From Hermodice carunculata (lineage: Eukaryota > Annelida > Polychaeta > Eunicida > Amphinomidae), in the NCBI GenBank assembly GCA_964020975.1, contig OZ026626.1, positions 13,262,865-13,326,864 on the forward strand: a stretch of 64,000 nt of DNA, read 5' to 3'. Below are positions 53,092 to 64,000 of this stretch, one piece after another. The position numbers and the translations under genes are program-made. The first letter of the stretch is position 1. Each line of letters begins with the position of its first letter. The notes beneath the pieces are model-generated. The model saw only the letters and a program-made list of their open reading frames with translations. It was not told the DNA's origin and did not search any database.

Positions 53092-56000
53092 TTGATGAGT
53101 TTGCCAGGATTCAACCAGGATTCAAGAAACTATCAAGACTCAAGATTTGCTCAAATGGACCCTGAATACATTGTCAAGGAGAACATTGCTTTTAACAGTA
53201 AAAGCCAGCAAAGAGGATTGCAAGAATTCATATATGTCTCCAATGACAAAGAAAGTGAATCAAGTGAGACACCAAATCCCAGCTGGCTGGAAATTAAGGT
53301 AAGTAGGTCATTACTTACTCCCAAACAACAGAAGAGCAAACTAGCACACATTAGCATACCACAGTCAAGGATGGTGTAGAAGAAGCAGGATCAGATGTTA
53401 ACAGAGATGTGCTCAACAACTAAACAACAGCATACCACTCAATGGGTTGGCAGTGCATTAAAATGGAAGCAAATCAGTTCCATGCCTTTAGAAATGGCAT
53501 TGTGTAGATGTTCTACAATCTAAGTGATGGAATGGCAGTTCAATATGCTGACCAAAAAGATAGAGATGGATTGAAAAACATGATTAAATCAGTAGGGTGT
53601 TTAATGGCTTTGTGCAACCAGAGGTCAGAGAGTGCATTGACAAAGTTGAAATGACAATTCCAATTTCACCAAATCTATAAGGAGCCAACATAAAAATAGC
53701 AGCACATACCATTGAAGAAAGAAGTTGAGATATATCTTGGCACCCAGCCAAATAGGCTATAGACAACATGGGCCAAATTAAGACTGTTTTTTCTCTCAGC
53801 AATGTAACTGCAAGATTGAAAAGTGAAGGGAAAAAGATAATGCAATCTCAGAACCTTTCATAGGAGATTCCTCAAAGCAGGAATCAAAGCCTGCCCAGGT
53901 CTTAGAAGTGCAGATGCAGAAAGATCAATCATAGGATCATACACCCAAGGTCTCTACAGTTCAGAATGGCCTAAAAGGTTTATTGTGGCAGATAGACCAG
54001 CCGCATAAGATGCCACTATGCAAGCTTTTTGTAAAACACTACAAAAAGTCAAATAGACTTGAAAGGCTAGAAACAAACCAGATAGCATGCCCTGGACTGC
54101 ACACCTAATAGTTGAAAGTGTGCCAATCAACTACAGTGCTCCTAGTGTGCAAGGTTACAACATAGAGCAGCTGACTGTTACAAGGAGGAAACTGACCTCA
54201 AAGCAACCAAGGATCGGCAAACCAGACTAGACCAGTTATCTAAGTTCAGCAGGAAGCAACACTGGTTGATGACAGTCAATGCCATTGGCATTGTGTGGAG
54301 TATATTGTACTGCACTTGATGATACAGGAGCCTGTGTGTCTCTTTTGAATATAGACAAGTTTAACATTCTGTGAGAAAAAGAAAAACAAACAAGGCAGAT
54401 TAAAGCTATTGGGGCCTTCACCTTTTATGCACCTCATTTCTGGACAAAAACTAGATGTGCTAGGCAGTATGCAACATAAGTTGGTAACATAGCTTTAATA
54501 GATGTTGTTATTTTAAACAGAATCACCAGTGAAATGATTTGGACATGATGCTTTAAAAAACGGGAACGGTATAATCAACTACCCACAGAGAAATCTCACA
54601 TGGTTTGATAAAAGATGGCCACTGTGTCAGAACAAATAAGAGTTTATTGTAGCAACAGAAATTGGAACAGTGACCAGGAAACCAAAAAACTGGGACATGA
54701 GGCCATTGACAACGTACTACCAGACTATACTGGCATTTTGGTAAAAGAGATGAAACACACAGACCCCAAAAGGGAAATAAGTGGGACATGAGGCTATTGG
54801 CAAAGTATTACCAGACTACAATGACATTTTGGTGAGAAAGGTAAATCACACAGACTCTGCGATATGGAGCTTATCACCGTTGATACTCAATGGAATCCAC
54901 CAACCAAGCAGCAAACCTGCTTGACCCCACTTGTTACACAGAGAGTCATTGTGGAGGAAGTGGGCAAAATAGTAGAACATGGAGTAAGTTCACCCAGTTC
55001 TAATCCATAAGCTTTGCTGGTGACATTGGTGACAAAACCTGAAGAATCAAAAGGATTTTGTGTGGACTTTATGCAAGTGAATGATGTAACAACTAAGGGT
55101 AGATGTCCAGTGCCTTTGATTGAGGACATCTTTGATCAGGTTGATGGCACTTATGTTTATACAAACATAGAACTTTAGTGTGACTACTGGCAAATTCCTG
55201 TAAAATATAAAGATATTTCAAAGACTGCATTTACATGTTACAAAAGTTTATTTGAATTTCAACGTCTCCCTGTTTGTTTGAAAAATGCCCCATCCCAATT
55301 TCAAACAATCATGGACAAAGTATTTTCTAGAAAGACAGGAATTCATGTACTTGTGTATATTGATGACCTAATTATTTACAGCAATGATCTCAATTCCCAT
55401 ACGGAACATTTCAAAGAGATATTTGAAAGATTCAGAAGTGCTAGGCTGAAATGGAAGCAAACCAAGTTTCGTTTTGATAAAATTTAAGTGAAATTGATCG
55501 GGTATATCATAAACAAGCATGGAATAAAAAACAAGTAAACAAGGTAGAAACCATTGTTAAACTGGAGCCATCCACCGATGTCAAAGGAGTAAGGCCACTC
55601 CTTGTCATGTTTAATTTATATTCAAATACTCTTCCAAATCATACAAAGATTACAGAGCCTTTATACAGGCTGACCAAAAAGAATCAAGATTTTGTTTTGG
55701 AGGCAGAAAAGGAAGATTTGTTTTTTAAAAATGAAAGGAAATTAGGTCATAGCCCGCCCTCAGGTCATCAAACCTAACCAGCTCTACACAGGTACTTTTG
55801 GGCATGCCTCTGATGGTATCCTAGTACAAGATGAAATGGGGTAAAAAGAGTCATTCAATATGTACCAGATAAGTTATCTGGGAAACCAATTGAAATCTGC
55901 AACCATCGGAAAAAGAGAAGCCTATGCAGTAGTGTAATGTGTGTCCAAACTCATACCATTTTATGGGAATCAAACTTCCCTCTGTACACAGGAAACAAAC

Positions 56001-58500
56001 CTTGCCCTAATTGTTCACTTAATAAATGAGAAACACCAAAATACACTGATGGGGCATACTCCTACCTAAATTTGCTGCTAGAATAGAATGTGTCAAAACA
56101 TCAGAGCAGACTTAATGAGCAGATGAGATCTAAAACTAGAGGTTAACACCTTTGACACTGAAAAATGGGATGATTTGCATGCATTTCAAGATGAAGGTGC
56201 ACTTCAGCACATTCCACTCGAGGCTGATGACTCAGATGCAGAACAGACAAAAGTTTCACAAATGCAGGAATTCTCAGAATTGTTTCAATAGGCACAAAAT
56301 GATTGGGGTTTTTGTGATGACAAAAGATCAGGGCATTAAATTCATTGAGGCCTTTTCATTCTGTTTGTAAACCAACTTCAACTGAGGCAAGCTATCCAAG
56401 GCTTGTCTTGCCTTCAAAATTTAGAGATCAGGTCATAAGTAGATATGGTAAAGATGCAATCATGTGGTACTACATAAAACTTTGTGCAGAGTCTGTCAAG
56501 TAAAGTTTGGCCTGGCATGAGAAAAGATATTTGAAAACAATAAGAGATATGGGCAGCTGTCTGGTACATGTACCAAAAGCCGATAAAACTCCTATTGGAG
56601 AAATGTCTATTCCAAATTATCCTATGCAAATTGTTGGCCTGGATTTATATGGACCACTTGGAATGACCGACAAAGGAAATAAATATTGTTTGAATGTCAT
56701 AGATCATCTCACAAGATGGACTGAATGCTATCTATTACCTTCGACATCTTAGCAAAGGATTTTTCCCAAAACGTAGCATTTCAGAGGTCATTTTAAGAGA
56801 GCGAGGTCAAGAGTTCAATGCAATCACATTCAAAACCTCCTTTCAAGGACTAGGTGCAGACCACAGAAGGACAAACAAGACCAGTGTGCTGGATACATCA
56901 TCAACAAACTGGAAAAATCAGGACTGCACACAGAAGCAAATTCAAAACCAATTAATCTAATTATAGTATGGGATGATGTCCAACCCAGACCAGTTGGGAA
57001 CCCAAGAAAAACCCCTAAGCCTCAACCAACTATGCAGTTTGCTCCACAATTGACACAAAGTACAGAAGATGAACAGATGCCTGATGAGCCTGATCCTGCT
57101 GAAGGAAGCACACCAGCAGTTAAAGCTGAGACTGAAACCAGCCACACAGAACATATGCAACCAAAGAAGATACCAACATTCAAAGAAGGTGCTCATGCTT
57201 ATTATACAAGGTACAGGAAAAAGCAATTAGAACAAATAAGATGCCAACCTATGTAATAGTTTAGAATAACATGACACATCTTCATGTATTTCAAACCCAA
57301 CAATGACAAGAAAGAGATGTCTGAGTTACCAAAGCATCAACATTCAGCTTCCAATACCAATGTGAAGAAACAAATTGCACTTCTGACTCGACACAGGCAG
57401 TCACCCTACAATTTGTAATCTACAGAAGAGAAGAGAGAAAGTGTAGAACAGCCTGTGGTGGTCAAAACCATTTGGTTATTTTTGTCACCTTTTTATCATT
57501 GCTGGTAACTGCAGTGGAGAATACTGCTGTACATTGAGTGCAAGATGCAGAGTGGACTATACTTGTAACTGTGGACAGACCACAACCCCAAAACTCCAAT
57601 CAAGGGCTATTTGACAAAACCATGGCAGAAAAATACAAAGTTCAAAATAAATTTACAAAATTCCTCTCAGACGATGGGAAATTTGGACCAAAAGACTACA
57701 AGCCAAAATGGAACTCATCACTGCTGTCAATGATAGGGCTGAACCAAGGTAGTCAAACCGAGTAAACTGACGTCTGGTCGACTTTGTGAGAGATATCACA
57801 CATGGCTTGTTTGGATTAGCAACTGATCAAGGACTGGACAAAACAAAAGGACAAGTGGAGGTGACCAGAAGAGAACAGAAAGTCATAGTTTACAGAGTAA
57901 ATGAACTGGTAACAGTTTTAAACCATACTTATGACAAAAACAGATAACAAAAGCCGACAGTTTAGTGCCATAACACTTCATCTTGATGAAGTATATGTCC
58001 AATTTAACAGCATATAAACAAAACAAGTTAAGCCTTTATCTTAGAAACTTTTACATGATAACACATTTAGACAGAGCTGTCACTGCCTTTAAACAGCTTG
58101 TCAACAATCATCTCCATTTTGTCAACAAATTTAAGAGACATAAAGCTTCATTGGAACTTTGACAACTTACTAAGGAAGTATTGCCGCCTGACTAGATCAG
58201 GACACCTTGAATAAAGTCTCCACCCCAAAAAGCCTCCCAGTGGAACCAATACAGCAGTATCGGGGACATTCTGTGGTAAGACCTAATTGGTTACATCCCT
58301 TGCTGCTGCTGATATGTTGAGTCAAACTGCCTCTAATAAGAGAGATTGAGTACTGATGATATAACATCCACAGCTGGCCGTGACCTTGTAACAGGTCAGA
58401 ACTAGCCATCCAGTTGTTTGTACAACAACTAAGATATGTACATATTGGATGCCCATGATCTGCAGAACAGGGAATATTTATGAACCTGGTGCATGGTCAT
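53092..58500 (+). mobile_element. Ty3/Gypsy LTR retrotransposon fossil with envelope-like remnant
   Basis: Degraded plus-strand pieces stand in Ty3/Gypsy order: a possible gag region (about 53.1-54.2 kb), a retropepsin-like protease block (DDTGA at about 54.32 kb), reverse transcriptase with YIDDLIIYS (about 54.95-55.50 kb), RNase H-like (about 55.7-56.0 kb), integrase (about 56.4-56.75 kb), and a C-terminal stretch at about 57.5-58.4 kb resembling the envelope-like ORF of some Gypsy elements. It is heavily broken, with dozens of breaks, and looks old. LTRs were not identified, so both borders are approximate. Confidence 0.75.
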
Positions 58501-61500
58501 GTGCTCATGCAATTTTGTAAGGAAATAAAGAGTTGCGACACACATGCAAATTTGGCATAAGCCATACCACCATGTTAACTAGACCAGGTGAACACACATG
58601 CGCCCCCTAATGCTTAATTATCCAGTGGTCACTTGGGTTGAAGGCTCTTGTTGGTATTTTCTTTAAACTTTCACATGTGCAAACATATTGTTCTTTATTC
58701 CTGGAAGTGAATATTTTTTGTGGTTTTCCTACCTCTAATGCTAGAGAGTTAACAGACGGTTAAACACTAGGGGGCCCATATGTGAAAGTTGCCTTAGGTG
58801 AGTATATATTAGTAAATTAGGGTAAAATAATGTATACACGATGTGTATAAAACCAAGCCAAAGCAAAACATATATCTACTGGCATATATATAATAATAGT
58901 TAGGGTAAATGTAGCCTAAGTGGGAAAGAGTGTATTTTACCTGGTTTAGTTAAACGAGTTGGCCAAGGTTTAACTAAAGCACTGAGTGTCACAGATAGAC
59001 CATTTCTTGTCATTCAAAATGTTATTTTTGAAGGGAATGCCTTAAAGGAATTCGAAAAGGTCAAATTTGAAATACTAAAACCAATATCCCGGGTTCACCT
59101 TTCACCATCGGTTGAGTCAGCCCTGGAAATTGATTGGAATCATCACGTAACTACTCATCCTACGTGTTGTTGATTATGCTGTTGTAACTTGCATGTGTAA
59201 TTGGTGATATCATAGTTGCCATGTACAAAAGATGGCCTGAACCTTAGACAAAGACAAAAAAAGGAGGGATGAAAAGAAGACTGGGCATAAAAGGGATAAC
59301 ATAAGTCTCCCTTTCTCATTTTCCCAAAAAATTAGACAACTTCATAAAGTGGATTCAGAGACTGGAGAACTGAGTAAAAAAGGATGACCCGAGTAAAACT
59401 AATCCAACAAGCACATGAGCCTGCAGTATATTTAGGTGGAAGACTACAAATGGTAATGGTCAGAATAGCTCCAAACACTGAACAAGAACATTCTTAGCTC
59501 AGCTATTAATAAGCTTATGGGTCAATGTATATTGTAAACTGATCCAAGTGTAGATCGTATTGTCATATTCTGATTTTATTTATGTGGAGAACGATACTGT
59601 TCATATCTATGAACTTGTCTTGTATATGAACATTATAATCAATATTTAATTGAATGAGTTTTACTGGTATACTGCTGTATATTTGAATACATTGAACACA
59701 CGGAGTTCACAAATGATTCCAGATACTTAAGTTACTGACTGTTGAAAGCTGATTATGGATTATGAATACTGAAATAATTAAGGCTAAGACAATAACAAAG
59801 AGACCAGTTATTTCAGACATGGATGGTTTTGAGATGACAAATCAAGACATCACGATTACGCTGCATCCTTTGCCTGGAAATCAGGATTATGGTTGTGACC
59901 AAAACTAGGATGGCATTGTGGAATAAAAATTATGATTTTTTTTTTCTTTTCCCATCGAAATTTCATGGAGCTATTAATTTGGAACAAAATTTAATGCCAT
60001 GCAGACACTCCTTTGCATTTCCGTTCAAATATAATGACCTCACCGGACGTGAAAAATGGAAACTTTTTCATCTCTTGACTGATTATAGTAAAATATTATC
60101 CTTGTAAACCAAGGGATACAAAACTATATCTGCCCAAATTAACATCTCAATGATGTTAGAATTAAGTCCAAATCATTTATGATATAAGGGAAGTCATTAT
60201 GGTAGAAATGTGGCAAGCGGTGAAAATGTGCCATCTCAAAATTTACAAGAATATGGTGTTCCAAAATTAAAACAAACTTCAAATTGCATAGAAGTGGACA
60301 CATTCATTTGTCCTTTTCATGAAAAAGAAAATTCTCATTGCTTGATGGTGGAAGTGAGGGCACACACTAATTCTCTAAGGAGAAATAACATCTGTCTAAA
60401 ACTTGATCTCTATATTTACTTAATTTTCTATATTTTCTCCCAAAATATATTGGCGAGTTTTACTACCCTCTGTAAAGCATTATTAACAAATATGCACAAA
60501 TCCAGGGAAAGTAAGTAAAAGTTATTTTATAATGATGTGTTACATCCTGGAAGCAAAATCGCAAGATAACCAACACCTATCTTAAAGTAGGAACTATACA
60601 ATAGGCAAAATATAGCTTTTTGTATGCATGCTTGCTCTTTCAGTTAAAGTAGATTTTTTTGTCAGAGGGGTATGCTTTCCTGGAAAGCCAGAACATCTTA
60701 ATGCTCCACCACCACATATTGACGTGAACCTAACTACCTAGGTGAGCTGGATATAGTGGATCGAAGGGAGCACCAAGAGACAAAATCTTAGATCAAGCAC
60801 TCTTGTCAGTAACCTAATGAGTATTGATGGACTTCTATGAAAAGGTTAACTATTAGAACATTAACAAATTTTGAAATCTGACAATATTAGTGATATCAAT
60901 ATATGTATGAAATAAATATCTTTTGCAAATACAGCTATTCAGTTGCAATCATGTTTAAACGAGCTGTTGTTTAGGAATTGTTATTTTGACAAGTGTATAT
61001 AGGTACATCACATGATAAATGTATTGTGTTGTTAAATCTATATATAGTCGAATATACATTTTGACTTCAGTATGCGGTGAATGTGCTTTATAAGGGTTAA
61101 ATTGATTAAGATCTTAAAGGGTTAAAATATACTTAGGATTATGTTTTGATGTTTTTAAATTGATATTTGGTAATAACAATTGGAAATAGTAAATAGCAAA
61201 CATGTCTCTTGAATAACAAAGGCAAGTACTAAAACTTGGCACAAACTGTCTAGTCATTGTGACATAAACAATGTTTTTATTTTTTATTTTATTTTTTTTT
61301 TTTTTTCAAATCATTGTCAAAAGAACGATTATTTTGGGACAAACAAGACTGGTCATTGCCACATCAAGAGTTTGTTGACGTAAATAGTACTGAAAATGTC
61401 ACCCTTATTCTTGGCAAGTGATGTTTATTATGTATAAAAAGGAGCATGTATTATAAACTCCTCAGATCAATTTGAGATGACGTACCGAAGGTGTAACTGG

Positions 61501-61900
61501 ACACAATGAAACCATAGCAATATAGAAGCCTGGCACGTTGTAATCCTGGGAGACAGATGCCTTATGCTGTCCTAGCCTGATTAATCTTCACATTACATAT
61601 TGATCCCGCAGTTGGATGCTTAATACTCCTATGTAAAGTGGTGGGCACTTTACAATGTGTATCATTGTGAGAAAGAATCTCCTGAAAGGATAGAGAAGTT
61701 CCCATAATGCACTTGCCGCCAAACCAAGTAAAAATTAGCATGGATGCAGCAAAAGCCATCACTGCCACCATTGCAATTTCCCGATGTTGCGTGGGGAAGT
61801 ATTATCTGATGATGTCAAGGATTTTATCCAGGCAGTCTACGCTTATTTCCTTGATGAGCTTTAGAGGGGACACCACCAAGAATTGCTATATACAAGAATG
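58501..61900. other. No recognised gene
   Basis: The first part may hold the 3' end of the Gypsy fossil, but no LTR could be paired. An A/T run lies near 61.28-61.31 kb. Open frames at 59.9-60.5 kb have no recognised family. Confidence 0.4.
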
Positions 61901-61966
61901 TTTGGGGGGGGGGGGGGGCTGCTGCTGCGCTGGCCATATCAAAGTCAAGTGTTAGCAGTGTGCTTT

Positions 61967-62095
61967 GCCAAGACCAAACAGACAGCACGGAAACCTACAC
62001 CCTACTACCCTGCTAGCATGACTGTCATCAGGTGGAGAATGCATAGATTCTACTGTGACAATAGTCTGTCCACCATCTACAGATTTAAAAAGCAG
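61967..62095 (+). pseudogene. Histone H3-like fragment with internal gap
   Basis: Within an 88-codon frame, residues AKTKQTARKPT (61967-61999) match the H3 N-terminal tail ARTKQTARKST at 9 of 11 positions. The following residues, PYYPASMTVIRWRMHRFY, can be aligned without gaps to the H3 stretch PHRYRPGTVALREIRRYQ (shared P, T-V, R, and aromatic). This would require loss of about 26 codons, covering the GGKAPRK to GVKK part. The second alignment is weak. No start Met precedes the tail, no histone fold follows, and no H3-type 3' stem-loop is seen. It may be a decayed H3 copy or a chance tail match. Confidence 0.35.
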
Positions 62096-62439
62096 TGGAA
62101 GAATAAAGTGAGATCTTATAATCAAGAGAGACCCTGTGGAAAATCCTGAGTAAACTTGGCTTCAAGTACCCCAGTACCAAAACCATAAAGACAAGATATG
62201 TTTGAAAAAACATAGATGCCCCCTCCCTCATTACCCTTGCCCTCACTATCCTATTGATAGTGGTAGATGGGGCACTTGTGACCTTACAAAATTAGTGAAG
62301 GTTGATCTTACATCAATGTCACATATCTTTATACTTTAACCTAGCCCTTAAAAATATGACTAAAAACCTGGGCAATATAAACGTTATAGCTGAAAAATTA
62401 GTCATCATTTAGAAACCATATTCAGCAAAGTGGCTTTAT

Positions 62440-63555
62440 GACCTTGGAAATTATGGCAAGGCCACTCATTTTCACTTGACCTTCTTCAGTTATTGTGCAA
62501 AAAAGGAAGTCTACTGTCTGTGTGTGACCCTCAAAACTGGGTCAAGGTCACCCATCTACACACTCAAACTAGCCCTTATAGGCAACCATAAAGCTGTGCA
62601 ATATAAAAGTGCTACCTCTAAAATACAAGATATCATGCAGAAACAGTATTCAACCAAATGGCTCTGTGACCTTTGAAATTAGGTCAAGGTCACCCATCTT
62701 CAAACCTGACCTAGACCTGAATACGGACAATTACCCAGTGGAATATAAAAGTCCTAGTTTAAAAACCTCTTCAGTTATCATGTGTAAACCAAAGTTAACT
62801 CAGGTACCAACCCATTTTCAGTAAAGTGGCTCTGTGTTCTTTAAAATGAGGTCAAAGTCATCCATCTTCGTACTTCGCCTAGCCCTAAATATGGACTATT
62901 ATTCTGTGCAATATAAAAGTCCTACCTTAAAAACCTCTTCAGTTATTGTGCGGAAACCAAAGTTAACTCAGGTACCACCGTGACCTTGCAAATTAAGTCA
63001 AGGTCTATCATCTTCAAACTTCACCTCGCTTTTGATCAGAATGATACATCTATACAGTATCAAAGTCCTAGCTTAAAAATTTTTTGAATTATTGTGCAGA
63101 GAGCCGCAGTCTAACTACAATTTCTCTGTGACCCTGAAAACTGGGTCAAGGTCATCCATCTTCAAAATCAAACTAGTCCTTACAGAGAACCATAAAGCTG
63201 TGCAATACAAAAGTTCTACCTCCAAGGTATAAGTTATCATGTAGAAAGCATGAAACCATATTCAGTAAAGTGGCTTTGTGACCTTTAAAATGAGGTCAAG
63301 GTCACCCATCTTCAAACTTCGTCTAGCCCCAAATATGGACTATAATCCTGTGTAATATAAAAGTCTTAGCTTAAAAACCTCTTCAGTTATTGTGCAGAAA
63401 CCAAAGTTAACTCAGGTACCACTGTGACCTTGGAAATTAGGTCAAGGTCACTCATCTTCAAACTTTGCCTAGCTTTTGATCAGAATAATACACCTGTACA
63501 GTATTAAAGTCCTAGGTTAAAAACTTCACGAGTTATTGTACGGAAACCACAGTCT
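62440..63555. repeat. Tandem array of ~150-bp monomers with GGTCAAGGTCA cores
   Basis: GTCAAGGTCA-type cores occur at about 62541, 62683, 62851, 62997, 63145, 63295 and 63441 (spacing 142-168 bp), with a weaker one near 62448. Each monomer carries GTGACC(T/C)T..AAA at its head, CATCTTCAAAC after the core, an AATATAAAAGTCCTA stretch and a TCAGTTATTGTGCAGAAACC-like tail. The array shows monomer classes in the order A-B-C-D-A-C-D. It ends in the GACC tract at 63556. Confidence 0.9.
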
Positions 63556-63668
63556 ACCGACCGACCGACTGGCAGACCAACAGACCGACCGACCGACAGA
63601 CCGACAGACCGACAGACCGACCGACATGTGCAACGCTATATGCCCCACCTTCTTCGAAGGGGGTCATA
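63556..63668. repeat. (GACC/GACA)n tract and terminal hairpin
   Basis: A tetranucleotide tract of GACC and GACA units ends at 63625. A conserved-looking tail CGACATGTGCAACGCTATAT follows, then a small hairpin (CCTTC TTC GAAGG) at about 63648-63660 and GGGTCATAA. This tail type is familiar from dispersed repeats of marine invertebrates, chiefly molluscs, by memory only. Confidence 0.7.
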
Positions 63669-64000
63669 AAAAAGGTAAATGGTGACTCTGCCACCATAGC
63701 AAGGGGGGATGAGAACATACGAAAGATGAGAGAGTTTTGAAGACAAAGTTACCTGGTTGTGTACCTCTATTAAAAAAACATAGGTGAATCAGTTTCACAT
63801 GATAGCATACAGATGGACAGATCATCTCCCCAGCAAAGCAACCAAATACCATATGCCAATGACTGACTCAGCACCACTGTTACACAAGATAACAGTCAAC
63901 AGAGGCCAGCGAGTCACCATTTCTGCTTACTGTGTGTAAAAATGTGGTCTCCTTGAGGGCTGCAAACTTGTTTTCAACCAGAAAAGCCCAACCTTGACTT
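63669..64000. other. No recognised gene
   Basis: Unassigned sequence to the window edge. Confidence 0.5.

Overview
This window is AT-rich animal nuclear DNA, most likely from a marine invertebrate. A mollusc or other lophotrochozoan is plausible but not proven. Evidence for this is the single spliced host exon of a DXD glycosyltransferase, many long microsatellites, and transposons of kinds common in marine invertebrates (CR1/L2-like, L1/Tx1-like, BEL/Pao, Ty3/Gypsy, Tc1). There are no operons, bacterial promoters or CRISPR arrays. Most open frames here are chance frames in low-complexity DNA.

Layout. 0-3 kb: a short U2 snRNA-like fragment and the last coding exon of a glycosyltransferase. 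4-9 kb: a decayed CR1/Jockey-group LINE (ORF1 PHD-like piece, endonuclease, reverse transcriptase) split by a Tc1 transposon with TA target duplication and terminal inverted repeats. 10.4-14.5 kb: a diverged tandem repeat of about 630 bp. 14.7-15.85 kb: an unexplained 227-codon hydrophobic open frame, then a LINE C-terminal remnant. 15.9-23 kb: a palindrome, microsatellites, a minus-strand LINE remnant, and a LINE end whose two halves point in opposite directions (twin-priming pattern). 24-26.4 kb: an L1/Tx1-like LINE remnant and an unnamed dispersed repeat. 28-35 kb: two same-direction copies of one repeat, the first continuous with a minus-strand reverse transcriptase remnant, plus long GA and TTC tracts.

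37-44.6 kb holds a BEL/Pao LTR retrotransposon fossil, preceded by a LINE ORF1 fragment and interrupted by a 613-bp inverted-repeat element packed with CTACGCGTAG palindromes. 44.7-48.2 kb is a CR1/L2-like LINE with a short-repeat 3' tail. 49.8-50.2 kb has three units of a ~148-bp repeat. 51.5 kb has a tRNA-derived SINE-like head. 53.1-58.5 kb is an old, heavily broken Ty3/Gypsy fossil with an envelope-like remnant. 61.9 kb has a short histone H3-like stretch. 62.4-63.67 kb is a tandem array of ~150-bp monomers carrying GGTCAAGGTCA cores, with higher-order order, ending in a GACC tract and a small hairpin.

The sequence behaves as a transposon graveyard beside one host gene. The most unusual items are the palindrome-array element inside the BEL fossil, the higher-order GGTCAAGGTCA array, the 227-codon frame and the H3-like stretch. 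All family assignments come from reading motifs by eye; no database search was possible.
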